Assembly: GCA_024682375.1 (NCBI GenBank)
Contig: JAIKZI010000039.1
Location: forward strand, 144,338-208,337
Direction of reading: 5' to 3'
Length of the DNA stretch: 64,000 nt
DNA from: Lachnospiraceae bacterium
GTDB taxonomy: Bacteria > Bacillota > Clostridia > Lachnospirales > Lachnospiraceae
Made by a program: the position numbers and the translations under genes. Under the pieces are notes generated by a model. It was not told where the DNA came from. It worked only from the letters and a program-made list of their open reading frames with translations, and did no database searches. Positions 34,112 to 42,647 of the stretch are shown here, one piece after another (the stretch's first letter is position 1; each line of letters opens with the position of its first letter).

Positions 34112-34975
34112 CTATTTTGGTTCCATAATCTGCGTTACCTGAGCTGCAACTTCCGCATCCATGGCACCCAAAATTTTACCTCGAGTATCGCTATCCATAG
34201 CATTAAGGATTTTGGCTACCAGAGACAGATTATCTTTCATAGATTCAAAAATTCCTGCAGCCTGAGCCGGCTTCATAGCTGAATAAGTCTCAGCATAGGA
34301 TTTTATCTCTTCAGATTCTTGCTGTTGCTCTAAAACTTCCTTGTATATAGCCTTCGCATTTTCGGGAGAAATGCTCTCATAATACTCCTTATATTCTTTT
34401 ATATCGGGCGCATTATCGGAAAAAACAACCTCTTCATCAAATTTTTTCTTTAAAGCTTCATATTCAGCTTCCTTTTCCTTGTAAGCTTGAAGTTCAGAAG
34501 CTTTTGACTGCAAATCTGCAATCTTTGACTGTGAATCTTGAGCACTCTTTTTTGCTTTCTTAAGCTGTGCTTCTAGATCTTTTATCTTTTCAACTGCGTC
34601 AGAAACAGATGAATACTGATAAGCATCATCTTTTCCCTTTGCACCATCGATATCATTTTCAGTTTCCGGAAGAATTTTATTAATTCCAGGAACATCTTTT
34701 AAAACAGGATATAAAACAGTAGAACCAAATCCACCGACATCCATCTTTATGAGTAAAGCAAAAATTGCAATCCAAACAGCCGCAATAAGTAAAGCCACGA
34801 GAAGTATAATAATTCCGCCGCCTTCATCATCTTCTTCAATATCACTAGCCCCTTCTCTGCCTTCAGCCTTAGCTTTTTTTGCCTCTTCCTTCTTTTGTTT
34901 CTTCAGGGCTTTCTTTTCTTTTCTAGAAAGTTTCTTTTCGTCTTTAGATTCTTTCTCTTCAATTTCTTCAGCCAT
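34112..34975 (-). CDS. YlxF/MotE-like protein with MgtE-type N-domain fold
   Basis: This 287-residue protein has a very basic, Lys-rich N-terminus, one transmembrane helix (about 54-77), a coiled coil (about 115-200), and a C-terminal helical module (YSAMKPAQAAGIFESM...ILNAMDSDTRGKILGAMD) resembling the MgtE N-domain. YlxF-type proteins lie between fliJ and fliK in Firmicutes, and the related MotE stabilises stators. Exact function here is inferred from position. It overlaps no neighbour, and the SD AGGAG lies within the fliJ end. Confidence 0.82.
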   Translation of the reverse strand: MAEEIEEKESKDEKKLSRKEKKALKKQKKEEAKKAKAEGREGASDIEEDDEGGGIIILLVALLIAAVWIAIFALLIKMDVGGFGSTVLYPVLKDVPGINKILPETENDIDGAKGKDDAYQYSSVSDAVEKIKDLEAQLKKAKKSAQDSQSKIADLQSKASELQAYKEKEAEYEALKKKFDEEVVFSDNAPDIKEYKEYYESISPENAKAIYKEVLEQQQESEEIKSYAETYSAMKPAQAAGIFESMKDNLSLVAKILNAMDSDTRGKILGAMDAEVAAQVTQIMEPK

Positions 34976-34981
34976 TACTTA

Positions 34982-35440
34982 TTACTCCTGTGAAGCATCG
35001 TCTATATTTCCATATGTATAAGCTACTAATTCATCAACTTCTTTTGACTCTTTATAAAGAACTTCAGCTTTGAATTCTTCAAAAGCCTTTTCCCTAAGTT
35101 TCTCATAGGTCTTTCGTTCCTTCATAGCTTCATCAAGTTTCGATCTTTCGATTTCAACCCGATTCTGAGCCATACTTACATTCCTGATTTGCTCATTTAC
35201 CTTGCCATCCATTATTAGAATCGCATTTCTTAAGAAGTTAATTTCTGTAAGATGAAGTGTTCCACTCTGTTCTTCTTTAAGTTTGTTCTCATAAGAAGAT
35301 CTGCGTAAAAGAAGATCTTCTAAAATAGCCTGTTCTTCTTGTAAAGCAGCATTTGCCCTTGCATATTCCATTTTCTGTTGTACTTCTAACTTGGATTTTA
35401 TATCCAAAATATTTTGCATTCGATAATGAAAAGCTGGCAT
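34982..35440 (-). CDS. fliJ: Flagellar export protein FliJ
   Basis: This 152-residue, almost entirely coiled-coil protein begins FHYRMQNILDIKSKLEVQQK, typical of FliJ, the central stalk of the FliI ATPase that also contacts FlhA. It lies 24 nt after fliI. Sequence is rich in Glu, Lys and Arg with heptads throughout. Family assignment depends on both pattern and place. Confidence 0.9.
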   Translation of the reverse strand: MPAFHYRMQNILDIKSKLEVQQKMEYARANAALQEEQAILEDLLLRRSSYENKLKEEQSGTLHLTEINFLRNAILIMDGKVNEQIRNVSMAQNRVEIERSKLDEAMKERKTYEKLREKAFEEFKAEVLYKESKEVDELVAYTYGNIDDASQE

Positions 35441-35464
35441 AACTCTACCTCAAAAAACTATTAG

Positions 35465-36796
35465 CTATTCACTAGGATTCTCTTCCAAAAACATATTTTC
35501 CAAAGTATCGATGATTTCTTCAAAAGAAAATTTTTCATGAGTTTCCTGACAAAGAAAAGCATTTACGCTATCAATCTTTGACACTGCATAATCAATACTT
35601 TTATTAGAGCCCGCTTTATAAGCTCCGATATTAATAAGATCCTCCGCCTCATTATATGTTGCCATAACATTTTTCAGCTTACCGGCAGCCTTTTTATGTT
35701 TATTGTCTGCAACAGCAGACATAACTCGAGATATAGACTGCAATACATCTATAGCTGGATAATGATTCAAATGTGCAAGTCGTCTGTTTAGAACGATATG
35801 TCCATCTAAAATAGATCTGGCTGTATCAGAAATAGGTTCATTGAAATCATCACCATCGACAAGTACTGTATAAAGTCCAGTGATAGATCCCGTAGCGCCA
35901 TTTCCTGCTCTTTCCAAAAGTTTAGGCATTTCAGAATATACACTAGGTGGATATCCTCTAGTAACTGGAGGCTCACCTGATGCAAGACCAATTTCTCTCT
36001 GTGCCATAGAAAATCGAGTCAAAGAATCCATCATAAGAAGGACATCTTTGCCCTGATCTCTAAAATACTCAGCGATAGCAGTCGCTGTCTTTGCCGCCTT
36101 ATTTCTAATCAAAGCAGGCTTATCAGAAGTAGCTACAACGACAATAGAACGTTTCATGCCTTCCTCGCCCATATCGTTTTCTACGAATTCTCTTACCTCT
36201 CGTCCTCGCTCTCCAATTAGAGCGATTACATTGATATCAGCCTTTGTATTTCTGGCAAACATACCCATAAGGGTACTCTTTCCAACACCGGAACCGGCAA
36301 AAATACCAATTCTCTGTCCTTTTCCAACAGTGATAAGACCATCAACAGCCTTAACTCCTAGTGAAAGAGGTTCTGAAATTATCACTCTCTCCATAGGATC
36401 AGGTGGTGCAGCATCAACCGGGTATTCAGAATCACAAATAATCTCTTCGCCTTCTGCTAAATCAGTTGGACGGCCCAGGCCATCTACCGTATGGCCTAAA
36501 AGTTCATCTCCAACCTGTATCGAAAGCGGTTTTCCAGTGTTTTCAACTATACAACCAACACCTACACCTTCCATATTTTCAAAAGGCATAAGCAAAAGTC
36601 TTTTATCCCTGAAGCCGACAACCTCAGCCATAATCTTACGATCAGAATCAGCTGTCTGAATCTCACACAAATCATTGAGCTTGGCATCCGGACCAATAGA
36701 TTCGATAGTAAGGCCGACTACTTTCGCAACCTTTCCCATCTTTCTATAATATGTATTCTCTGTTAATTGTAGATATTTATTTCTATCTATATTCAA
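35465..36796 (-). CDS. fliI: Flagellum-specific ATPase FliI
   Basis: This 443-residue export ATPase has Walker A GSGVGKSTL, the Walker B strand LLMMDSLTRF, and the family block AQREIGLASGEPPVTRGYPPSV. It forms a hexamer under the export gate. The start is a TTG at 36796, with GGAGGT six to seven nt upstream. Gene order fliH-fliI-fliJ is standard. Length is normal. Confidence 0.96.
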   Translation of the reverse strand: MNIDRNKYLQLTENTYYRKMGKVAKVVGLTIESIGPDAKLNDLCEIQTADSDRKIMAEVVGFRDKRLLLMPFENMEGVGVGCIVENTGKPLSIQVGDELLGHTVDGLGRPTDLAEGEEIICDSEYPVDAAPPDPMERVIISEPLSLGVKAVDGLITVGKGQRIGIFAGSGVGKSTLMGMFARNTKADINVIALIGERGREVREFVENDMGEEGMKRSIVVVATSDKPALIRNKAAKTATAIAEYFRDQGKDVLLMMDSLTRFSMAQREIGLASGEPPVTRGYPPSVYSEMPKLLERAGNGATGSITGLYTVLVDGDDFNEPISDTARSILDGHIVLNRRLAHLNHYPAIDVLQSISRVMSAVADNKHKKAAGKLKNVMATYNEAEDLINIGAYKAGSNKSIDYAVSKIDSVNAFLCQETHEKFSFEEIIDTLENMFLEENPSE

Positions 36797-36815
36797 AGGA
36801 ATACCTCCAGACCAA

Positions 36816-37667
36816 TCAAGAAAGTGACTTAATATCTCTAATCAAATTATCGAATTCTACTCCCAAAGAGCAATCGATGATTCCTCCATCAGTTTCAATC
36901 ATGCACTGATCTCCACTTAAAAGAGGATCTTCTGTAACGGAAATGCTAACTCCCTCTCTGGCATTTGCCTGAAGTTCCGGGAGTTTTGTTTGAAATTCTT
37001 TTATAGAATCCTTGCCAACTCGAACTAATAGCTCTTTCGAATCATCAGAATGTGAAAGGGCATCTTTTGCCAAGGAAAAAAGTATGTCCTTTTTTCCATC
37101 GAATTGACAATGAAAAACTTTGTTTACTACTTCGATAAGGACATCCAAAAGTTCACTTTCCATATTCAATCTGTCATTATCGAATTCTGCTTTAAGAGCA
37201 TTGACTTTAGCATCATACTCTTCTTTTGCCCGACGAACTTCTTCCTGAGCTTCAAAAAGTCCAGCCTGATAGCCTTCCTCTTTTCCATGCTGTGCAGCAT
37301 TGGATTTAGTAGCCTCGGCTTCTCGATTTGCATTCTCGAGAATTGTAGAAGCTTCTTCATTGGCATGATTAATAATAGCATCAGCTCTTTCCTGAGCTTC
37401 TGCTTCTAAACGCTCTAATTCTTCTTCAGAGATAAAATTAGCGGAGGAATCTGAAGAATTACCATTGACCAAATTTTCGAGGTCACCTTCTACAAATTCT
37501 CCTGACTCCCCTGCTTCTCCTTCGAGATTGAGCTTTTCTCTCAATTCTGATTCCTGGCGCATCTTTAGGCTAGACAGTTTCTTCTCGAGAATATTATTAG
37601 AATTAATTTCTCTTGGATTATCAATATCCTGCCTGACTTGCGCACTATAAATAATAGACTTAGACAA
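36816..37667 (-). CDS. fliH: Flagellar export stator protein FliH
   Basis: This 283-residue protein has a long charged coiled coil (about 85-180) with AEAQERADAIINHANEEASTILENANREA and a C-terminal domain with LLVRVGKDSI and MIETDGGIIDCSLGVEFDNL. FliH is the peripheral stalk for FliI. The start is a TTG at 37667 overlapping the fliG end by 8 nt, with GGAGGAG upstream; the next in-frame Met is about 36 codons in. Low sequence conservation is normal for this family. Confidence 0.9.
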   Translation of the reverse strand: MSKSIIYSAQVRQDIDNPREINSNNILEKKLSSLKMRQESELREKLNLEGEAGESGEFVEGDLENLVNGNSSDSSANFISEEELERLEAEAQERADAIINHANEEASTILENANREAEATKSNAAQHGKEEGYQAGLFEAQEEVRRAKEEYDAKVNALKAEFDNDRLNMESELLDVLIEVVNKVFHCQFDGKKDILFSLAKDALSHSDDSKELLVRVGKDSIKEFQTKLPELQANAREGVSISVTEDPLLSGDQCMIETDGGIIDCSLGVEFDNLIRDIKSLS

Positions 37668-38667
37668 CTAAATCGTCTCCTCCACCTCTGGAAATAACAA
37701 TCTCACCAGCATCTTCCAGTTTTCTAATAATACCTACAATCTGCTGCTGTGCTTCTTCTACATCTTTCATACGAACAGGTCCCATGTAATCCATGTCTTC
37801 TTTTATCATGGCTGCTAGACGCTGTGACATATTTGTAAAGATGACATTCTGTACTTCTTCATTTGTACTCTTAAGTGCAACAGAAAGAGTTGAGTTTTCA
37901 ACATCACGAAGTACACGCTGAATAGATCTGTTGTCGAGAAGAAGGATATCCTCGAATACGAACATCTTCTTTCTGATATCATCAGCAAGTTCTGGTTCAT
38001 CAATTTCAAGAGATTCCATAATTCTCTTCTCAGTACGTCTATCAACAGCATTCAAAATAGCTACGATAGCATCGACACCACCGGCAACTGTGTAATCCTG
38101 ATTGATAAGAGAAGAAAGTTTTCTTTCGAGAACTCTTTCTACCTCTTTAACTACATCAGGTGAAGTTCTATCCATAAGAGCAATTCTCTTTGCTACATCA
38201 GCCTGCATTTCTGCAGAAAGTGCTCCTAAGATAAGAGCTGCCTGCGAAGATGATAGATATGAAAGAATCATCGCTATAGTCTGAGGGTGCTCATCCTGTA
38301 TAAAGTTAAGAACCTGAGAAGGTTCAGTCTTACGAATAAATTCAAAAGGTCTAACCTGAAGAGATGCAGTAAGCTTTGTAATAACATCCGCTGCTCTCTC
38401 GTCGCCAAGAGCCTTCTCCAGGAGTTCTTTTGCATAGCCAATACCACCTTCGGCAATATACTGCTGTGCCAGACATACCTGGTAAAATTCGTTTATGACT
38501 TCTTCCTTGATTTCAGGTGTAATAGATCTAGTATTTGCAATTTCAAGTGTAAGCTCTTCAATTTCTTCTTCCTTGAGATGCTTAAATATCTCAGCAGATT
38601 TCTCAGGTCCAAGAGTAATCAAAAGAACAGCTGCCTTCTGAACTCCATTTAAATCTTCTACCGCCAT
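37660..38667 (-). CDS. fliG: Flagellar motor switch protein FliG
   Basis: This 335-residue C-ring protein has the N-domain (LNGVQKAAVLLITLGPEKSAEIFKHL), the EHPQTIA motif in the middle domain, and the C-terminal charged helix region (SQRLAAMIKEDMDYMGPVRMKDVEEAQ) that contacts MotA. It follows fliF after 3 nt. Length and motif order are normal. Confidence 0.97.
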   Translation of the reverse strand: MAVEDLNGVQKAAVLLITLGPEKSAEIFKHLKEEEIEELTLEIANTRSITPEIKEEVINEFYQVCLAQQYIAEGGIGYAKELLEKALGDERAADVITKLTASLQVRPFEFIRKTEPSQVLNFIQDEHPQTIAMILSYLSSSQAALILGALSAEMQADVAKRIALMDRTSPDVVKEVERVLERKLSSLINQDYTVAGGVDAIVAILNAVDRRTEKRIMESLEIDEPELADDIRKKMFVFEDILLLDNRSIQRVLRDVENSTLSVALKSTNEEVQNVIFTNMSQRLAAMIKEDMDYMGPVRMKDVEEAQQQIVGIIRKLEDAGEIVISRGGGDDLVV

Positions 38668-38670
38668 CTT

Positions 38671-40302
38671 CTATCCCCAGTCTTCATTCAGCCAGTTACG
38701 AAGCAAATTAGCCACTGCTTCTGGATTCTCATCAACAAATTTCTCAATCAAAACACGAGCTTCGGATTTCTCGTTGAAGCCAATATCTTCAAGGTTCTCT
38801 TCCTGCTGTTCATTCTGTTCAGCGAGAAGATCATCAACAGAAACCTCTTCTTCGACTTCCTCTTCCTGTTCCTTCTTCAATGAACGGAATACTACGAAGC
38901 CAAGTAGAGCAAATACCAAGAGTGCAATTATAATCTGCAAGTAATCGGTAATTGTTCTTCCACCAGTAGATTCATGGAATAGAGGAACTTCATAAGCTAA
39001 GATAGTAATCTTGTTTGTAGAAAGACCTGTAGCATTAGATACTGCAGTAATCATATTGTCATCTACATCAATCTGCTTCTTTTCATTATTTTTAGCGCGA
39101 AACTCTGCAAATGTCTGCTTTTTAAGCTCGCCATTCTTCTTCATTTCATCTTCATCATAAGTAATATAGTTAGTAGCAACTATAGTTATAGAAGACTCAT
39201 CATAATCAATCTTTCCAACCTCACCATCTTTTGTGGTGATAAGTTCGCTAGGAAGATAATCTTCTGTAACAGATGATGACTCTGATTTAGATGTACCATT
39301 ATCATCTGTTACATATGTTGTATCATCATCATTAGTATCTGTTCCAGGTGTTCCACCAGATCCACCCTGAGTTGAAGTATTAGTCTCTGTTCTAGAATCG
39401 AGGTAGCCCTCTTTCTTTCCGTTTTCTGTATCAACATAATATTTGTAATCAACAGACTTTTCTTTTGTAAAGCTCATCTTAAGTTCAGCACTTACATCTA
39501 CATTATCATAGATAGCTGAATTCATACCATTATCATGAGCCAATACTTCTTTTACTTTCTTAGCGGTAAGCTTCTCTGCATTATCTTTTACTTCCTGCTG
39601 AGTAGTAGCCTGAACCATTGACGAATCATCATCAGTTCCGTTATAAAGAGTATTTCCATTATTATCAATAACAGTAATTTTCTTTGTAGATGTATTTCGC
39701 AAGTTTGCAGCCATAAACGAAGCTACAGACTTAGCAATTTTCTCATGATTTTTGCTGCCTTCGACGAATTTGATTTTAACCGCAGCTGAAGACTCCTCAT
39801 TAGATGCAATAATTGTGCCATCATCATGAGGAACATTGATATTGATGTCTACTTCTGAGACACCATCCATCTTTTCAATCTGTTTAGCAAATTTATTTTC
39901 AAGAAAGACTCTGTATTTCTTCTCTTTATCTGCCTCTGTAGTAGAGAAAGACCCATTTACAACATCATCGATGCTATAACCTTCTGAAGAAATATCATTA
40001 GTACCTAGAAGAATCTGAGCCTGAGCTGTATCTTCTTCATGAATACTAAATGTCATACCGTCTTTAGATTGTTCAAATGTAATTTTATTTTCAGTTAGTA
40101 GATTCTGAATGTTCTGTGCTTCCTTAGCATCAGATGCAACCTTCAAAACCACCCAACTAGGTCTCGTAAATACGTAACCCAAAATAGCAATAGCGACTAC
40201 TACAACTACAGCCATGCTAATCATTATAGCTTTCTGACGGGATGTGAACTTCTTCCACCACTCCACTATTCTATTTATCGTATTCTGAATTCTTTCAGGC
40301 AT
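38671..40302 (-). CDS. fliF: Flagellar MS-ring protein FliF
   Basis: This 543-residue protein has two transmembrane helices (about 25-46 and 447-468), ring-building motif domains between them (about 50-220), and a Ser/Thr/Gly/Asp-rich variable part (about 320-360). The C-terminal tail (EKFVDENPEAVANLLRNWLNE) binds FliG. It follows fliE after 26 nt. The first and last blocks match the family well. Confidence 0.96.
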   Translation of the reverse strand: MPERIQNTINRIVEWWKKFTSRQKAIMISMAVVVVVAIAILGYVFTRPSWVVLKVASDAKEAQNIQNLLTENKITFEQSKDGMTFSIHEEDTAQAQILLGTNDISSEGYSIDDVVNGSFSTTEADKEKKYRVFLENKFAKQIEKMDGVSEVDININVPHDDGTIIASNEESSAAVKIKFVEGSKNHEKIAKSVASFMAANLRNTSTKKITVIDNNGNTLYNGTDDDSSMVQATTQQEVKDNAEKLTAKKVKEVLAHDNGMNSAIYDNVDVSAELKMSFTKEKSVDYKYYVDTENGKKEGYLDSRTETNTSTQGGSGGTPGTDTNDDDTTYVTDDNGTSKSESSSVTEDYLPSELITTKDGEVGKIDYDESSITIVATNYITYDEDEMKKNGELKKQTFAEFRAKNNEKKQIDVDDNMITAVSNATGLSTNKITILAYEVPLFHESTGGRTITDYLQIIIALLVFALLGFVVFRSLKKEQEEEVEEEVSVDDLLAEQNEQQEENLEDIGFNEKSEARVLIEKFVDENPEAVANLLRNWLNEDWG

Positions 40303-40328
40303 TACGAGCTCCTCTAATCGTTTTTATT

Positions 40329-40661
40329 TTAAATCTGCATATTCATGATTTCCTGATAACCCTGTAGGAATCTGTCTCTTATAGCAACTGTATACTGAAG
40401 TGCTGTAAGAGCTTTCTTCTGAGCAATCATCAAATCATGTGGGTTATCCGCTTCACCTAAAGCGAATTTAACTTCTTCATTCTGAGCCTTGACCTGCAAA
40501 GCATTAGTCTGGTCAACCACATTCATAATTCCACTCAAAACATCGCCAAAAGTCTGACCATCATCGTCAAGAATTCCATTGACACTGTTTGAATTTTTCG
40601 GAGTAGAAGGTGTGACCTTATAAATGTTATCAGAAAGAGAGCCTACACTACTTACGTCCAT
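40329..40661 (-). CDS. fliE: Flagellar hook-basal body protein FliE
   Basis: This 110-residue protein ends with NPHDLMIAQKKALTALQYTVAIRDRFLQGYQEIMNMQI, the FliE signature. It links the MS ring to the rod. It lies between flgC and fliF in the usual order. The N-terminal third is variable, as in other FliE proteins. RBS GGAAAGGAT. Confidence 0.94.
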   Translation of the reverse strand: MDVSSVGSLSDNIYKVTPSTPKNSNSVNGILDDDGQTFGDVLSGIMNVVDQTNALQVKAQNEEVKFALGEADNPHDLMIAQKKALTALQYTVAIRDRFLQGYQEIMNMQI

Positions 40662-40686
40662 ATATTCTTATCCTTTCCGGAATAAA

Positions 40687-41136
40687 TTAATTCTGACCGA
40701 TTGAAATACCAGACTGAACCATAGACTTAACCGCATTAAACGCAGTTACATTAGCCTCATATGCTCTGGAAGAATCAATAAGGTTGGTCATCTCTTCTAC
40801 AGTATTTACATTAGGATATCTGACATATCCATTCTCATCAGCATCTGGATGAGATGGATCATAAGACATCACAAAATCTGTAGATGTATCCTCATATACA
40901 TTTGTTACTCGAACACCATTGCCTTTGAACGCTCTTCTGTAATCATCCAAAGTGTCGTTAAATGCGACAGGGTTCAATCTCTTTTCCTGGAATGTAACTA
41001 TCTTTCTACGGTATGGTTCACCGTTTTCCGTCCTTGTTGTATTTAGATTTGCGATATTCTGAGCTATCGTATCCATTCGAAATCTCTGGGCAGTCATACC
41101 AGAGGCGCAGATATCATATGATTGAAACAGTCCCAT
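40687..41136 (-). CDS. flgC: Flagellar rod protein FlgC
   Basis: This 149-residue rod protein has the N-terminal block SYDICASGMTAQRFRMDTIAQNIANLNTTRT, a PYRRKIVTF turn, YPNVNTVEEMTNLIDSSRAYEANVTAFNAVKSM at the C-terminus. It follows flgB by 18 nt, with GGAGGTAAGTT before the ATG. Normal length. Confidence 0.96.
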   Translation of the reverse strand: MGLFQSYDICASGMTAQRFRMDTIAQNIANLNTTRTENGEPYRRKIVTFQEKRLNPVAFNDTLDDYRRAFKGNGVRVTNVYEDTSTDFVMSYDPSHPDADENGYVRYPNVNTVEEMTNLIDSSRAYEANVTAFNAVKSMVQSGISIGQN

Positions 41137-41154
41137 AACTTACCTCCTCCAATC

Positions 41155-41550
41155 TTAGCTAATTACCGCATTGAAACGCTGGAAATCATTTGTAATACTT
41201 GTTGTGATTGTAGAATATCTCTGCTGTTCTGATGCTAACTCAACATTTTCAGTATCAATATCTACGTTATTTCTATCTAATCTATATGAATAGTTAGGAT
41301 AGTCAACATACTTTCTAGCTTCAGTATCTTCAACAGATAGTTTATTAACGGCCTTGTCCAAAGAACGCTCCTCTGCTGTATAATGGCTTAACTTATCCTT
41401 AAGTATACTAGAAAACTCGACATCCTGTCTTTTGTATGTTGGAGTATCAACATTTGCTATATTATTTGCGATGACAGTTTCTCGTAAATAACTAGCATCT
41501 GCAGTTCTGTCCATCATATTGATGTATCCAAATGCATCTGAAATTATCAT
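41155..41550 (-). CDS. flgB: Flagellar rod protein FlgB
   Basis: This 131-residue protein shows RETVIANNIANVDTPTYKRQDV and a C-terminal NVELASEQQRYSTITTSI block typical of the proximal rod protein FlgB. It is the first gene of the flagellar run. A promoter with a perfect TATAAT lies at 41589-41616, and the SD is GGAGGT. In Bacillus subtilis the same gene follows codY, as here. Confidence 0.95.
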   Translation of the reverse strand: MIISDAFGYINMMDRTADASYLRETVIANNIANVDTPTYKRQDVEFSSILKDKLSHYTAEERSLDKAVNKLSVEDTEARKYVDYPNYSYRLDRNNVDIDTENVELASEQQRYSTITTSITNDFQRFNAVIS

Positions 41551-41588
41551 AGACTACCTCCAAGAAACAATTTACCTATTCTCTTTAC

Positions 41589-41616
41589 ATTATAATGGAA
41601 ATCATTTAAAAAACAA
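41589..41616 (-). promoter_or_regulatory. SigmaA-type promoter of the flagellar run (flgB)
   Basis: Minus strand: -35 TTGTTT (41611-41616), 16-nt spacer, -10 TATAAT (41589-41594). It is about 40 nt before the flgB ATG and downstream of the codY terminator. No sigma28 consensus was found here. Confidence 0.75.
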
Positions 41617-41634
41617 CATTTTTTCCACCATATT

Positions 41635-41659
41635 GTGTGTATTCTGTATAAAATCACAC
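41635..41659. promoter_or_regulatory. Imperfect dyad upstream of the flgB promoter
   Basis: GTGTG(T)ATT and AATCACAC form eight paired positions with one extra base, spaced by 8 nt. The dyad begins 19 bp upstream of the -35 box, where activators or repressors commonly bind. No known regulator site was recognised; it does not match a CodY box. Confidence 0.4.
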
Positions 41660-41668
41660 TATATCTAT

Positions 41669-41722
41669 AAAAAAAAAATAAAAAAAGCAGGAAAGGGAAA
41701 AAATTTCAAATCCCTTTCCTGC
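41669..41722 (-). terminator. Rho-independent terminator after codY
   Basis: GCAGGAAAGGGA / TCCCTTTCCTGC form a perfect 12-bp stem (41687-41722) with a 12-nt loop. It is followed on the minus strand by TTTTTTTATTTTTTTTT. It separates codY from the flagellar promoter. Confidence 0.93.
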
Positions 41723-41740
41723 AAAATCCACAAAAAATAA

Positions 41741-42523
41741 TTATTTAGATTCTTTATTCTTAATCTCGTTTAACTCATCGAAAATAAGATCATTAAGAAC
41801 CTTAATGTATGTTCCCTTCATGCCTGAAGATCTAGATTCGATAACTCCTGCACTTTCAAATTTTCTAAGTGCGTTAACGATAACTGATCTTGTTATCCCT
41901 ACTTTGTCGGCAATCTTTGAAGCAACTACAACAGACTCATTTCCCTCCATCTCATCAAGGATATGGATGATAGCCTGTAGTTCTGAATAAGAAAGTGTGC
42001 TGATAGCAGACTTAACTACCTGCTTCTTTCTAACCAATTCTTCATTCTCTTCGTTTACAGAACGCATCATTTCAAGTCCTACTACTGTAGTTCCATATTC
42101 ACATAAAATGATATCATCAATATCATATGATCTATTGTCTCTGTAGAAGAAAATAGTACCAAGTCTTTCACCAGCGATATCAATCGGTGTGATAATAGCT
42201 GAGAAATTCTCGATTCCAAGTTCTTCAAAACCTAGAGTCTGTAGATTTACATTTTCCTTTGTAGAAAGGATACCAAGAAGTCTTTCATTAAGCATATCAT
42301 CGATATACTCTCCAACCTCAGTTGTAATCAAATCTCTGATTTCATCAGTACCAGGATTAATTGAAGCACCAAGTACTTTTCCTTTTTTAGAGATTACCAA
42401 AACATTTGATGTAAGAATCTCAGTAAGAACTTCACATATATCGTTGAAGACAACTTTTGACTTATGATTGTTATGCAAAAGCTGATTAATCTTTCTTGTT
42501 TTATCGAGTAATTCTACGCCCAT
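41741..42523 (-). CDS. codY: GTP- and amino-acid-sensing global repressor CodY
   Basis: This 260-residue regulator has an N-terminal GAF domain that binds branched-chain amino acids (MGVELLDKTRKINQLL at the start) and a C-terminal winged helix-turn-helix (SKIADKVGITRSVIVNALRKFESAGVIESRSSGMKGTYIKVLN). Both are complete. It is between topA and flgB; CodY links nutrient state to motility in relatives. It has its own promoter, overlapping a candidate CodY site, and a strong terminator. Confidence 0.97.
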   Translation of the reverse strand: MGVELLDKTRKINQLLHNNHKSKVVFNDICEVLTEILTSNVLVISKKGKVLGASINPGTDEIRDLITTEVGEYIDDMLNERLLGILSTKENVNLQTLGFEELGIENFSAIITPIDIAGERLGTIFFYRDNRSYDIDDIILCEYGTTVVGLEMMRSVNEENEELVRKKQVVKSAISTLSYSELQAIIHILDEMEGNESVVVASKIADKVGITRSVIVNALRKFESAGVIESRSSGMKGTYIKVLNDLIFDELNEIKNKESK

Positions 42524-42567
42524 TTTGTCTCCTTAAACTTCTTTCAAATTTCTAACTTAGTATAACA

Positions 42568-42595
42568 ATTCTAACACAACTTTATGAATTTTCAA
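42568..42595 (-). promoter_or_regulatory. Extended -10 promoter of codY
   Basis: Minus strand: -35 TTGAAA (42590-42595), 16-nt spacer ending TGT, -10 TAGAAT (42568-42573), thus a TGn extended -10. It lies in the 124-nt gap after topA. Confidence 0.7.
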
Positions 42596-42601
42596 GAAAT
42601 A
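42587..42601. promoter_or_regulatory. Candidate CodY box over the codY -35
   Basis: AATTTTCAAGAAATA matches 12 of 15 positions of the known CodY box AATTTTCWGAAAATT, with the left half perfect. It covers the -35 box, so binding would repress codY itself. Confidence 0.5.
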
Positions 42602-42647
42602 TTATTATTTGTGTCAAAGTTGTTCCCTATTGGGTATAAGGAACCAA

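Noticed and set aside
41551-41740. CodY box in front of flgB
   Set aside because: No 15-mer with three or fewer mismatches to the CodY consensus was found in this gap.
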